Shown here: positions 8,933 through 16,929 of the stretch, piece by piece | How positions within the stretch are numbered: position 1 is the stretch's first letter | Layout: each line of letters begins with the position of its first letter | Origin: Pseudomonas jessenii | Lineage (GTDB): Bacteria > Pseudomonadota > Gammaproteobacteria > Pseudomonadales > Pseudomonadaceae | Direction: 5' to 3' | NCBI RefSeq assembly: GCF_002236115.1 | Contig: NZ_NIWT01000010.1 | Span: forward strand, 186,001 to 250,000 | DNA length: 64,000 bases | Translations under genes and position numbers: made by a program | Notes under the pieces: model-generated | The model's input: only the letters and a program-made list of their open reading frames with translations | Databases searched by the model: none | Told to the model about the DNA's origin: nothing

Positions 8933-9400
8933 CTACTTGTGGTAAGGGTGACCGGACAACACGGTCCAGGCACGGTACATCTGTTCGCCGATCAGGATCC
9001 GCACCAGCGGGTGCGGCAAGGTCAGCGGCGACAACGACCAGCGCTGGTCGGCCCGGGCACAGACTTCCGGCGCCAGCCCTTCGGGGCCACCGACCATGAA
9101 GTTGACAGTGCGCGAGTCCAGCCGCCAGCGATCGAGCTCGACCGCCAGTTGCTCGGTACTCCAGGGCTTGCCATGGACTTCGAGAGTGACAATCCGCTCG
9201 TTCGGCCCGACCTTGGCCAGCATGGCTTCGCCTTCCTGACGGATGAAACGGGCCACGTCGGCGTTCTTGCCACGGGTATTGAGCGGAATTTCCACCAGTT
9301 CCAGCGCCAGCTCGGACGGAAGACGCTTGGCATATTCATGCCAGCCCTCTTCCACCCACTTGGGCATGCGTGAACCGACGGCGATCAGTCGCAGTCGCAC
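8933..9400 (-). CDS. rlmH: 23S rRNA pseudouridine-1915 N3-methyltransferase
   Basis: A 155-residue SPOUT-class methyltransferase (formerly YbeA) that methylates pseudouridine 1915 of 23S rRNA in the 70S ribosome. The trefoil-knot SAM pocket is visible as NFMVGGPEGL, followed by LSPLTLPHPLVRILIGEQMYRAW and the C-terminal HPYHK typical of the family. It sits between rsfS and mrdA, the usual gammaproteobacterial order. Confidence 0.97.
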   Translation of the reverse strand: MRLRLIAVGSRMPKWVEEGWHEYAKRLPSELALELVEIPLNTRGKNADVARFIRQEGEAMLAKVGPNERIVTLEVHGKPWSTEQLAVELDRWRLDSRTVNFMVGGPEGLAPEVCARADQRWSLSPLTLPHPLVRILIGEQMYRAWTVLSGHPYHK

Positions 9401-9409
9401 AGCGGTCCC

Positions 9410-9904
9410 TTATTCCTGGTCTTTGTTGAGCTTGTTGAAGTGCTCGTGACCAACTTCAGGGCTGTGGTGCTTGCCATCGGCCGCACGGCTCTGCTCGGCA
9501 CCTTTCCACAGGCGCTCCAGGTCGTAGAACTGACGGGCGTTGGAGGTCATCATGTGAACGATCACGTCGTCCATGTCCAACAGCACCCAGTCGCTGTCGC
9601 CCTTGCCTTCTTCACCCAGCGGCTTGATACCCAGGGCTTTGACGGCCTCGCGAACCTTGTCCAGCATCGCGCCGATCTGGCGGTTGGAGGTACCGGTGGC
9701 GATGATCATGTAGTCAGTGATGCTCTGCTTGTCGCGAACATCAATCACCAGCACGTCCTGGGCCTTGACATCTTCAAGGGCGGCTACGGCGATCTTGACC
9801 AGCTCGTCGCCTTTAGGCGGCTCGGCGGCGAGGACCTTTTCCGGCAGCGGGGCACTCTTGAATGTGCCTTTGCGTTTTACTTTGCTTTCGTTGTTGCTCG
9901 TCAT
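9410..9904 (-). CDS. rsfS: ribosome silencing factor
   Basis: RsfS binds L14 (uL14) on the 50S subunit and blocks joining to 30S when nutrients run out. The core spans about residues 35-135, with QSITDYMIIATGTSNRQIGA and WVLLDMDDVIVHMMTSNARQFYDLERLW. The protein is 164 residues, longer than the ~105-120 usual, because of a charged N-terminal extension (~32 residues, Lys- and Pro-rich) and a His-rich tail after the core. No internal ATG/GTG would remove the extension. The only ribosome-binding signal before the ATG is a weak GAG, so the start is fairly but not fully secure. Confidence 0.92.
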   Translation of the reverse strand: MTSNNESKVKRKGTFKSAPLPEKVLAAEPPKGDELVKIAVAALEDVKAQDVLVIDVRDKQSITDYMIIATGTSNRQIGAMLDKVREAVKALGIKPLGEEGKGDSDWVLLDMDDVIVHMMTSNARQFYDLERLWKGAEQSRAADGKHHSPEVGHEHFNKLNKDQE

Positions 9905-9977
9905 ATAAAACTCGTTTTGCTCGTTTGTTCGGGCGCTTCAATACACGTTGTTGCCACGTGCCTTGAGGCACTCCCAT

Positions 9978-10667
9978 TCAGTTCGACGCACGGTAGAGTC
10001 CGTGCGCATCGATGTAGGCCAGGACCGCGTCGGGCACCAGGAAACGTACCGACTTACCGCTGGCCAGCAGTTGACGGATCTGGGTGGCGGATACCGCGAG
10101 CGGTGTCTGCCAGACGAATGCAATCTGTCCGCTCGGCCCTTTGAGGGCCAGCGGGTCGCTCACCGAGCGCGCTGCCAGCAGGTTGCGCAAGGCATCCGGC
10201 GGTTCGCTGTCGGCATCCGGGCGTTGCAACACCAGGATATGGCAATGCTGGAGCAACTCTTCCCAGCGGTGCCAAGTGGGCAGGCCGCAAAAAGCGTCCC
10301 AGCCCAAAAGCAGAAAAACCTGGTCGGATACGGCCAGTTCGGCGCGCATCAGTTCCAGGGTATCAATGGTGTAGGACGGTTTGTCCCGCTGCAATTCGCG
10401 GGCGTCCACCACCAACGGCGCCACACCGGCCACCGCGCACTCGACCATCGCCAGACGGTCTTTTGCCGACACCTGCGGCTTGTCCCGATGGGGCGGCCTG
10501 GCACTGGGTGTCAGGCGCAACTCATCGAGCGCAAGTGTTTCGGCGACTTCCAGCGCACCGCGCAAATGGCCGATGTGCACCGGGTCGAACGTTCCGCCCA
10601 GCACGCCAATGCGGCGAGGGGCTGGCTCGCTGACGGTGACCGGGGCTGACGGGTCGAAGTCGCCCAA
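9978..10667 (-). CDS. nadD: nicotinate-nucleotide adenylyltransferase
   Basis: NadD adenylates nicotinate mononucleotide to deamido-NAD in NAD synthesis. The nucleotidyltransferase signature GGTFDPVHIGHL is at residues 24-35 and the second motif, SATQIRQLL, is near the C terminus. About 18 extra N-terminal residues precede the first beta strand (RRIGVLGGTF), so a start slightly downstream is possible, but none is obviously better. It lies one base from proA. Confidence 0.95.
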   Translation of the reverse strand: MGDFDPSAPVTVSEPAPRRIGVLGGTFDPVHIGHLRGALEVAETLALDELRLTPSARPPHRDKPQVSAKDRLAMVECAVAGVAPLVVDARELQRDKPSYTIDTLELMRAELAVSDQVFLLLGWDAFCGLPTWHRWEELLQHCHILVLQRPDADSEPPDALRNLLAARSVSDPLALKGPSGQIAFVWQTPLAVSATQIRQLLASGKSVRFLVPDAVLAYIDAHGLYRASN

Positions 10668-10668
10668 G

Positions 10669-11940
10669 TCAGACCGGCTCCTGTCCGCGCAACTGCCCGT
10701 CGCCGACCACGATGTACTTCTCGCAGGTCAGTCCCTCGAGGCCCACCGGGCCGCGGGCGTGCAGCTTATCAGTAGAAATGCCGATCTCGGCACCCAATCC
10801 GTATTCGAAGCCATCGGCGAAGCATGTCGGGGTATTGATCATCACCGACGAGGAGTCGACCTCAGCCACGAAACGCCGGGTGTCGCCCTGGTGTTCGCTG
10901 ACAATCGAATCGGTGTGATGGGAACCGTAATGATTGATGTGCTCGATGGCCTGTCCCAGTCCGTCGACCACGCGGATCGACAAAATCGCCGCCAGGTACT
11001 CGGTGCTCCAGTCTTCTTCGGTAGCGGCCACGGCGTCGATGATTGCCCGGGTACGCTCGCAGCCGCGCAGTTCGACGCCTTTTTCGCGGAACTGTACCGC
11101 CATCGCCGGCAGGAACTCCCTGGCGACGGTTTGATCGACCAGCAGCGTTTCCATGGCACCGCAGATGCCATAACGGTAAGTCTTGGCATTGAACGCGATG
11201 CGCTGGGCCTTGGCCAGATCGGCGTGTTCACTCACGTAAACGTGGCAGATGCCGTCCAGGTGCTTGATCACCGGGACACGGGCATCACGGCTGACGCGCT
11301 CGATCAGGCCACGACCGCCGCGCGGCACGATGACATCAACGTATTCAGGCATGGTGATCAGCGCGCCGACGGCAGCACGATCGGTGGTTTCGACCACTTG
11401 CACCACCGCGGCCGGCAGATCGGCCTCGGCCAGGCCACGCTGAATGCAGGCGGCGATGGCGCGATTGGAATGAATGGCCTCGGAACCGCCACGCAGGATG
11501 GTCGCGTTACCGGACTTCAGGCACAGACTGGCCGCATCGATGGTCACGTTCGGTCGCGACTCGTAGATGATTCCGATCACGCCCAGTGGCACGCGCATCT
11601 TGCCGACCTGAATACCGGAGGGGCGGAAACTCATGTCACGGATAGCGCCGACCGGGTCCGGCAGGGCCGCCACCTGACGCAGGCCGACGATCATGCCGTC
11701 GATACGCGCCGGGGTCAGTGCCAGGCGCTCAAGCAGGGCCGGCTCAAGACCATTGGCGCGACCGGCAGCCAAATCCTGTTCATTGGCCGCCGTCAGCTCG
11801 GCGCGGGCAGCGTCCAGCGCGTTGGCGGCGGCCTGCAGGGCGCGGTTTTTCTGCGCGGTACTGGCACGGCCGATCACGCGGGAAGCTTCGCGGGCGGCGC
11901 GACCCAGGCGGGTCATGTAGTCAAGAACGGACTCAGTCAT
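10669..11940 (-). CDS. proA: gamma-glutamyl phosphate reductase
   Basis: ProA reduces gamma-glutamyl phosphate to glutamate semialdehyde, the second step of proline synthesis. The 423-residue aldehyde-dehydrogenase-like protein shows VPLGVIGIIYESRPNVT, SGNATILRGGSEAIHSN and the catalytic cysteine region YRYGICGAMETLLVD. The start MTESVLDYMTRLGR matches the family N terminus; an upstream extension of 37 residues is unsupported. It is the first gene of the leftward operon and is divergent from mpg; the shared 177-base gap holds the promoters. Confidence 0.96.
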   Translation of the reverse strand: MTESVLDYMTRLGRAAREASRVIGRASTAQKNRALQAAANALDAARAELTAANEQDLAAGRANGLEPALLERLALTPARIDGMIVGLRQVAALPDPVGAIRDMSFRPSGIQVGKMRVPLGVIGIIYESRPNVTIDAASLCLKSGNATILRGGSEAIHSNRAIAACIQRGLAEADLPAAVVQVVETTDRAAVGALITMPEYVDVIVPRGGRGLIERVSRDARVPVIKHLDGICHVYVSEHADLAKAQRIAFNAKTYRYGICGAMETLLVDQTVAREFLPAMAVQFREKGVELRGCERTRAIIDAVAATEEDWSTEYLAAILSIRVVDGLGQAIEHINHYGSHHTDSIVSEHQGDTRRFVAEVDSSSVMINTPTCFADGFEYGLGAEIGISTDKLHARGPVGLEGLTCEKYIVVGDGQLRGQEPV

Positions 11941-12117
11941 GGTCTGGCGTGGTCTTTGATTAGGTCTTGGTAAAGAGTAAAGCGACAGATTATAGCTGTC
12001 GCGCCCACCGACTAACAGCGGTGACGGGCGGATGGTCGAAATGGAGGGCAAATTGCCGATGTTCAGCCGGGATTAAGCTGCAAATTGTTATCATCACGAC
12101 TCATTCAGCCCTGACAA

Positions 12118-12828
12118 ATGCCGGTCATCATGTCCAATCTGACTGTTCGAGCGTCCGCCGCGAGCCTGCCCACGGGTCTCCCGGACGCGTTTTTCGACCG
12201 TGACGCGCAAATTCTGGCCCGGGATTTACTGGGCAAAGTCATTCGCCATCGAGTGGGCGACCTGTGGCTCAGCGCCCGAATTATCGAGACCGAGGCCTAC
12301 TACTGCGCGGAAAAAGGCAGCCACGCATCCCTCGGCTATACAGAAAAGCGTAAGGCTTTGTTTCTGGATGGTGGCCACATCTATATGTATTACGCTCGGG
12401 GCGGCGACTCACTGAACTTCAGTGCTCAGGGGCCGGGAAACGCGGTACTGATCAAATCCGCCTACCCGTGGGTCGATCAATTGAGCGGGCCGGCCAGCCT
12501 GGCGCAGATGCTACTGAACAATCCCGATTCCCAGGGCCACCCTCGCCCGTCACAAAAACTCTGTGCCGGGCAAACCCTGCTCTGCAAGGCGCTGGGCCTG
12601 AAAGTGCCGGTATGGGACGCCAAACGCTTCGACCATGAAGTGCTGCTGGTAGAACACGTCGGGCAGACGCCTGCCCACATCATCCAGACCACGCGTCTGG
12701 GCATTCCCCACGGGCGCGATGAACACCTGATGTACCGCTTCGTCGATGCGGCCTACGCGGCTTATTGCACGCGCAACCCGCTACGACGGGGACAGGTCGA
12801 AGGTCGCGATTATTTTGTACTGTCCTGA
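12118..12828 (+). CDS. mpg: DNA-3-methyladenine glycosylase (AAG/Mpg family)
   Basis: A base-excision-repair glycosylase of the alkyladenine (AAG) fold that removes 3-methyladenine and other damaged purines. The key segments are IIETEAYYCAEKGSHAS (with the catalytic Glu), LFLDGGHIYMYYARGG and SLNFSAQGPGNAVLIKSAYP. Two ATGs are possible, 12118 and 12130 (MSNLTVRAS); neither has a strong ribosome-binding site. The C terminus, QVEGRDYFVLS, is notable because a diverged copy of its coding sequence reappears about 2 kb downstream at 14767-14803. Confidence 0.9.
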   Translation: MPVIMSNLTVRASAASLPTGLPDAFFDRDAQILARDLLGKVIRHRVGDLWLSARIIETEAYYCAEKGSHASLGYTEKRKALFLDGGHIYMYYARGGDSLNFSAQGPGNAVLIKSAYPWVDQLSGPASLAQMLLNNPDSQGHPRPSQKLCAGQTLLCKALGLKVPVWDAKRFDHEVLLVEHVGQTPAHIIQTTRLGIPHGRDEHLMYRFVDAAYAAYCTRNPLRRGQVEGRDYFVLS

Positions 12829-12862
12829 GACCGATCCGGATTTTGAAACTGAAGGAATCTTC

Positions 12863-12954
12863 TGTAGGAGCGAGCCTGCTCGCGATGAGGTCAGCACAAT
12901 CAACATCACCGTTGACTCAAAGTGCGCTATCGCGAGCAGGCTCGCGCCTACAAG
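12863..12954. repeat. REP pair (REPIN) after mpg
   Basis: Two inverted Pseudomonas-type REP palindromes (TGTAGGAGCGAGCCTGCTCG and its reverse form ending GGCTCGCGCCTACA) are separated by about 35 bases. The pair can fold as a large hairpin and probably protects or ends the mpg transcript. Confidence 0.85.
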
Positions 12955-12986
12955 TAGAAAATTGAACATTTGATGGAGTGGTTTTT

Positions 12987-14303
12987 ATGGGCCCATGGCT
13001 CGATAGCGTGACCGGATGGTTGGCGGCCAACCCGCAATGGCTGGCGGCAGCGGTATTCATCGTGGCCTTTGTGGAATGCCTGGCGATTGCCGGGCTGATC
13101 GTTCCCGGCACGGTGCTGCTGTTCGCCGTGGCGGTACTGGCAGGCAGTGGCGCACTGACGCTCAGTGAGACGCTCTTGCTGGGTTTCGTCGCTGGGGTGC
13201 TGGGTGACGTCATTTCGTATTTTCTGGGACGGCACTTCCATCAGAACATCCGGCGCCTGCCGGGCTTGCGCCATCATCCGGAATGGATCGCCGGAGCCGA
13301 GTCATACTTCCAGCGCTACGGCATCGCCAGCCTGCTGGTTGGGCGCTTTATCGGCCCCTTGCGGCCAATGCTGCCGATGGTGGCCGGAATGTGCGACATG
13401 CCTTTCCCGCGCTTCTTCGCTGTCAGCCTGTTGGCCGGCGCGGGTTGGTCGTTGGCTTATCTGATGCCTGGCTGGGCCACGGGCGCGGCAATCCGCTTGC
13501 CATTGCCCGAAGGCTTCTGGCTCCAGGCCGGAGTTGTTGTCGGCAGCATTGCTGTGATGGTCGGCTTGAGCGCAACCAGTAGCCTGCGCCGGCATCGCAA
13601 TGCCACGATGTTCATCACCGGCATGAGTTTTCTGATTCTGGCAGGGTTGTTTATCGGCTATTCGCATCTGAGCGCGCTCGATCAGGGCGTGATGACACTG
13701 GTGCAAGAGCATCGCAATCCGATGCTCGATGAAGTAGCCGTAGTCTTCACACTGATCGGCGAATTCCGCAACATGCTGGTGTTCAGTGCTTTGCTCGTAG
13801 CGCTATTGGTAATCGCCAGGCAATGGCCGCAAGCGATCTTCGCCTGCAGCACCCTGCTCTGCACGGCACTGGCCAACACCGCGACCAAACACTTCTTCGC
13901 TCGCGTACGTCCGGAAGTCCTGAGCGATCCACTGACCAGTTACAGCATGCCAAGTGGTCACGCCTCGGGTTCTTTCGCGCTGTTTCTAACCCTCGCCGTA
14001 CTTGCCGGGCGTGGACAACCGCCACGGATGCGATTGACCTGGTTACTACTGGGTTGCATTCCAGCCTTGGCGATTGCCCTCTCCAGGGTTTACCTCGGCG
14101 CACATTGGCCGACGGATGTATTGGCAGGTGCAATGCTGGCGGCCTGTGTCTGCGCAGCCAGCCTCTGGCTGAATCAACGTCAGGCACCACTGAACGCAAT
14201 GCCGCCCAAGGTCTGGTGGCTGCTGCTACCGGCGTTAGTGGCCCTGTTCGGTTTCTTCGTATTGCGGCACTTGCCCCATACGATGTTGCGGTATGCCTAC
14301 TAA
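12987..14303 (+). CDS. DedA (VTT) - PAP2 phosphatase fusion membrane protein
   Basis: A 438-residue inner-membrane protein with two domains. Residues ~1-190 are DedA-like: FVECLAIAGLIVPGTVLLF and FLGRHFHQN, then RYGIASLLVGRFIGPLRPMLPMVAG. Residues ~215-438 are a PAP2 lipid-phosphatase domain with the three signature parts KHFFARVRP, SMPSGHASGS and SRVYLGAHWPTDVLAG. DedA proteins act in phospholipid or undecaprenyl-phosphate flipping, and PAP2 enzymes dephosphorylate undecaprenyl pyrophosphate or phosphatidates. A flippase joined to a phosphatase would fit polyprenyl-phosphate recycling (inference). The ATG at 12987 has TGGAG eight bases upstream. A bidirectional terminator follows. Confidence 0.9.
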   Translation: MGPWLDSVTGWLAANPQWLAAAVFIVAFVECLAIAGLIVPGTVLLFAVAVLAGSGALTLSETLLLGFVAGVLGDVISYFLGRHFHQNIRRLPGLRHHPEWIAGAESYFQRYGIASLLVGRFIGPLRPMLPMVAGMCDMPFPRFFAVSLLAGAGWSLAYLMPGWATGAAIRLPLPEGFWLQAGVVVGSIAVMVGLSATSSLRRHRNATMFITGMSFLILAGLFIGYSHLSALDQGVMTLVQEHRNPMLDEVAVVFTLIGEFRNMLVFSALLVALLVIARQWPQAIFACSTLLCTALANTATKHFFARVRPEVLSDPLTSYSMPSGHASGSFALFLTLAVLAGRGQPPRMRLTWLLLGCIPALAIALSRVYLGAHWPTDVLAGAMLAACVCAASLWLNQRQAPLNAMPPKVWWLLLPALVALFGFFVLRHLPHTMLRYAY

Positions 14304-14340
14304 AAAGAGTGCAGTTTTATCTCGGTCTCTCATAAAAAAA

Positions 14341-14378
14341 GAACCCCGACCAATATGACGGGGTTCTTTTTGAATGCG
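14341..14378. terminator. bidirectional intrinsic terminator
   Basis: GAACCCCG and CGGGGTTC form a hairpin with A-rich sequence on the left and TTTTT on the right, so it works on both strands. It separates the DedA-PAP2 gene from the convergent 54-codon gene. Confidence 0.88.
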
Positions 14379-14393
14379 TTCAGCTAATTGCAA

Positions 14394-14558
14394 TCAGGCA
14401 CGTTGACGTTTACGCATTTCCAGAATCAGTGCATCAGCGAGCCGGCTTGCTGCAATTGCAGTATCCTCGAAGGGCTGACCAAAACTTGCATGTTTGAGCA
14501 GGTAACCTACAGCGGCCGCTTCCCATGCCGCCCACTCATTGGTGAAAATAGTCATCAT
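14394..14558 (-). CDS. small conserved-looking protein of 54 residues
   Basis: The minus strand encodes MMTIFTNEWAAWEAAAVGYL..., ending in EMRKRQRA, with an excellent ribosome-binding site (AAAAGGA five to eight bases before tandem ATGs at 14558 and 14555). The shared terminator lies just past its stop. The composition is that of a compact, mostly helical cytoplasmic protein with a basic tail; no signal peptide or membrane segment is visible. The family is not recognised. Ribosome-binding site, clean frame and terminator together argue for a real gene. Confidence 0.65.
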   Translation of the reverse strand: MMTIFTNEWAAWEAAAVGYLLKHASFGQPFEDTAIAASRLADALILEMRKRQRA

Positions 14559-14660
14559 TGAAATCCTTTTGATATTTTGAAGTGACCCGCTTTATGCGGG
14601 CAACCCCAAACTAATCAAAACACCGGTACCCAGCAATGCTGGCAATCGAGTGCAATGTTT

Positions 14661-14760
14661 GCCAAATGCTGCTCAGGTAAACAGCTCCCCCTGCAACTCA
14701 TCCAGTAACGCCTGAATCGCACTCAGTCGCTGCTGCGGATCATCTAATTGCAGCAGGTCG
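14661..14760 (-). pseudogene. remnant of the 3' end of a LON-domain gene
   Basis: About 90 bases closely match the last ~30 codons of the intact LON-domain gene at 15612-16202, in the same orientation (shared run AACTCATCCAG then AACGCCTGAATCGCA; GCTGCGGATCATC then TTGCAGCAGGTCGA), with roughly one difference per nine bases. The homology stops abruptly at 14760, where the mpg-like fragment begins. It encodes only the C-terminal tail and has no start. Confidence 0.85.
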
Positions 14761-14766
14761 AACTAG

Positions 14767-14803
14767 CCCGCTCGAAGATCGCGATTACTTTGTGTTGAGC
14801 TGA
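14767..14803 (+). pseudogene. remnant of the 3' end of an mpg gene
   Basis: Read on the plus strand, this fragment encodes LEDRDYFVLS followed by TGA, matching the end of the intact mpg product (VEGRDYFVLS). It differs mostly at third codon positions, so it comes from a diverged mpg allele rather than a recent copy. Like the intact gene, it is followed within ~30 bases by a REP pair. Confidence 0.8.
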
Positions 14804-14830
14804 CTGAGTCGGACCTGAAGTAAATCGAAT

Positions 14831-14923
14831 CCTGTGGGGCGGGCCTGCCCGCGAAGGCGGAGAGTCAGGCGATATCAGTATCGACTGAAAGAGCCTCTTC
14901 GCGGGCAAGCCGCTCCCACAGGG
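14831..14923. repeat. REP pair (REPIN)
   Basis: Two inverted REP palindromes (CCTGTGGGGCGGGCCTGCCC and the reverse form ending GCCGCTCCCACAGGG) are separated by about 35 bases. It belongs to a different REP subtype from the pair at 12863, although both follow an mpg 3' end. Confidence 0.85.
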
Positions 14924-15038
14924 TGTTATGGAGTTCTTGAAGCCTGCGTTCATCCCTTGGCGCAAATGGAACATCAGCCCACAAAACGTCATTCAAGGAA
15001 TCGCTTTACCATCAACTACCAAACAACCATATTACGAC

Positions 15039-15407
15039 TTAGCTTCCGAATGGAAAGCTTGGCAGTTCCGAACCTTCCGTGCCGCGATACTTCGCAACGG
15101 CTGAATCGGCATTTTTGGCAACGCGGCCGGCAATGACAACATAGTCTTCAAGTTTCCAATGAACCTCAGTCGAAAACTTGATCATAGCGTCCCCTACATA
15201 ACTATCCCAAAGCCGCTGCTCATAATTATCACGATCACCATTCAGGCCCGAACGACGCACCAGGATCAACGCATTGGCCGCATTGGCTGCAGAGTCCGCG
15301 GCAAACTGAACTTCGCCCTGCGGTGATTGCGCAGAAACATAGTTGACCATAATTCGAGAAAAGCACAACTCCCACAAAGCACGCTCGGCACCAGTAAAAT
15401 TCTTCAC
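15039..15407 (-). CDS. hypothetical protein, 122 residues
   Basis: The gene starts with GTG at 15407 behind an ideal AAGGAG eight bases upstream and encodes MKNFTGAERALWELCFSRIM... It is Ala- and Ser-rich in the middle (AADSAANAANALILVRR), with no signal peptide or membrane segment, and ends GSELPSFPFGS. It is predicted to be a soluble helical protein; I do not recognise the family. It lies in an AT-rich stretch (about 14930-15610) between the duplication scar and the LON-domain gene, which suggests a strain-specific insertion. The ~200 bases upstream are AT-rich and show no other gene. Confidence 0.7.
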   Translation of the reverse strand: MKNFTGAERALWELCFSRIMVNYVSAQSPQGEVQFAADSAANAANALILVRRSGLNGDRDNYEQRLWDSYVGDAMIKFSTEVHWKLEDYVVIAGRVAKNADSAVAKYRGTEGSELPSFPFGS

Positions 15408-15611
15408 AATAACAGCTCCTTATATATGTAACGCCCGCCTCATGCAGACGCAGCAAATATAATCACCACCGCGTGAACACTCAATACAAACCATCACTTT
15501 TAGTTATTAGAAATAAATACAGACTCAGCCGACTGAACCTAAAATAAACCTCAAAAACAATGCCATTAAAAATAACATACAGCCAAGCCATCGGAAGTTC
15601 GCCAAAATCAC

Positions 15612-16202
15612 TCAGGCAAACAACTCCCCCTGCAACTCATCCAGCAACGCCTGAATCGCATCCAGTCGTTGCTGCGGATCATCAAGTTGCAGCAGGTCGA
15701 TCTTGTCCAGTTCCGCGAAAGGCAACAGGTACGCCAATTGATTGGCCAGTGATTGTTGCCCGGTCGCCTCAGTGCCCATGTTCAACGCTTCGACCATCGG
15801 GTGCTCAGCCAAGGCCTTGAGCAACGCAACCAGGTCGGCATCTTCGTCCTGCAAGGGTTGCTCGGGTTCGTCTTCCAGCCACTCGACCTCGGCGACGGTC
15901 AACTGATCGCGCTGGACTTCCGTTCGTAATACATGGAAACGCCGTCCGCCCTGAACCCGAATCCCCAGCAGGCCGTTGTCCTGTTGCTTGAAATCGGTGA
16001 TCAGCGCCTCACACCCGACCAAGGCGTAACCCGCCGGGGCGATCCCGACTTCCTCACCCTCGAGGATGCACACCACGCCGAAACCGCCGCCCTGCTTCAT
16101 GCAGCGGCCGATCATGTCCAGATAGCGCGCCTCGAAGATCTGCAAGTCGAGGATGCAGCCTGGAAACAGCACTGTATTGAGCGGAAAAAGCGGCAGACTC
16201 AT
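15612..16202 (-). CDS. LON peptidase substrate-binding-domain protein
   Basis: A 196-residue protein made only of the Lon N-terminal (LAN) domain: LPLFPLNTVLFPGCILDLQIFE at the start, EVGIAPAGYALVGCEALITDF, then an acidic helical tail. No ATPase or protease domain is present. Stand-alone LON-domain proteins are widespread in proteobacteria, but their role is unclear, perhaps substrate binding or adaptor function. The start at MSLPLFPL has AAGGA seven bases upstream. It follows lrgB by ten bases and is probably in the lrgAB transcript. Confidence 0.9.
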   Translation of the reverse strand: MSLPLFPLNTVLFPGCILDLQIFEARYLDMIGRCMKQGGGFGVVCILEGEEVGIAPAGYALVGCEALITDFKQQDNGLLGIRVQGGRRFHVLRTEVQRDQLTVAEVEWLEDEPEQPLQDEDADLVALLKALAEHPMVEALNMGTEATGQQSLANQLAYLLPFAELDKIDLLQLDDPQQRLDAIQALLDELQGELFA

Positions 16203-16212
16203 AGACATTTCC

Positions 16213-16929
16213 TTACACCACCATCGACACCGCCAACGGCAGGAGCACCGCCGTGGCCACACCCATCAGGCTCATCGCCAGCGCCGCGAAGGCGCCGCAC
16301 TCTTCACTTTCCTGCATCGCCACTGCCGTGCCGACCGCGTGGGCCGTCATGCCCAGTGCCATACCCCTGGCTTCCGGGCTATGCACGCCCAGCCGGGTCA
16401 ACAACGCCGGGCCGAAAATCGCGCCGATCACACCCGTAATCAAGACGAACACTGCTGCCAGCGCCGCGACACCACCGATCTGCTCGGCCACCAACATAGC
16501 GATAGGCGAAGTCACCGATTTCGGCGCCATGGTCATCAGGATCATGTGCTCGGCACCGAACGACCAGCCCAGCAACACGCCCATCCCCGTGGCCACCACC
16601 CCGCCTATCACCAGCGTAGTAAATATCGGCCAGAACAACTGCCGAATCCGTCGCAGGTTGAGATAAAGCGGCACCGCCAGTGCGACAGTGGCCGGGCCGA
16701 GCAGGATGCTGAGAATCTCGGTGCTCTTGCGGTACTCGGCATAGGTCAGGCCGCAGCCCACCAGCACGCCGATCACCAACAACATGGAGACCAACACCGG
16801 CTGCAAAAAGATCCAGCGGGTTTTCTCGAATGCCGCCAGGACGAGTTGATAGGCGCCAAGAGTAATGCCGATACCAAACAGGGGATGATGAATCACCGAC
16901 GTCCAGGCGCCGTGCCAGTCGAAGATCAT
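16213..16929 (-). CDS. lrgB: LrgB/CidB family membrane protein
   Basis: A 238-residue inner-membrane protein with about six to eight hydrophobic segments and family motifs LLGPATVALAVPLY, APKSVTSPIAMLVAEQIGG and GMTAHAVGTAVAM. LrgB works with LrgA in holin/antiholin-like control of murein hydrolase activity and, in some bacteria, pyruvate or glycolate transport. Its ATG overlaps the lrgA stop by four bases. Confidence 0.93.
   Translation of the reverse strand: MIFDWHGAWTSVIHHPLFGIGITLGAYQLVLAAFEKTRWIFLQPVLVSMLLVIGVLVGCGLTYAEYRKSTEILSILLGPATVALAVPLYLNLRRIRQLFWPIFTTLVIGGVVATGMGVLLGWSFGAEHMILMTMAPKSVTSPIAMLVAEQIGGVAALAAVFVLITGVIGAIFGPALLTRLGVHSPEARGMALGMTAHAVGTAVAMQESEECGAFAALAMSLMGVATAVLLPLAVSMVV

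Noticed and set aside
6958..9099. 713-codon open frame opposite mrdA and rodA
   Set aside because: Antisense shadow of PBP2; no recognisable motif and typical shadow composition.
14661..14803. Frameshifted but functional second LON or mpg gene
   Set aside because: Only the last ~30 and ~10 codons are present, with no upstream coding sequence, so they are remnants.
14744..14992. 82-codon minus-strand frame across the scar
   Set aside because: It runs through a REP pair and the mpg/LON remnants, so it is composite non-coding sequence.
14928..15104. 58-codon plus-strand frame starting MEFLKPAFIPWRKWN
   Set aside because: It has no ribosome-binding site, begins at the edge of a REP element and overlaps the end of the better-supported minus-strand gene at 15039-15407. 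It may be a decayed fragment, but support is too weak.
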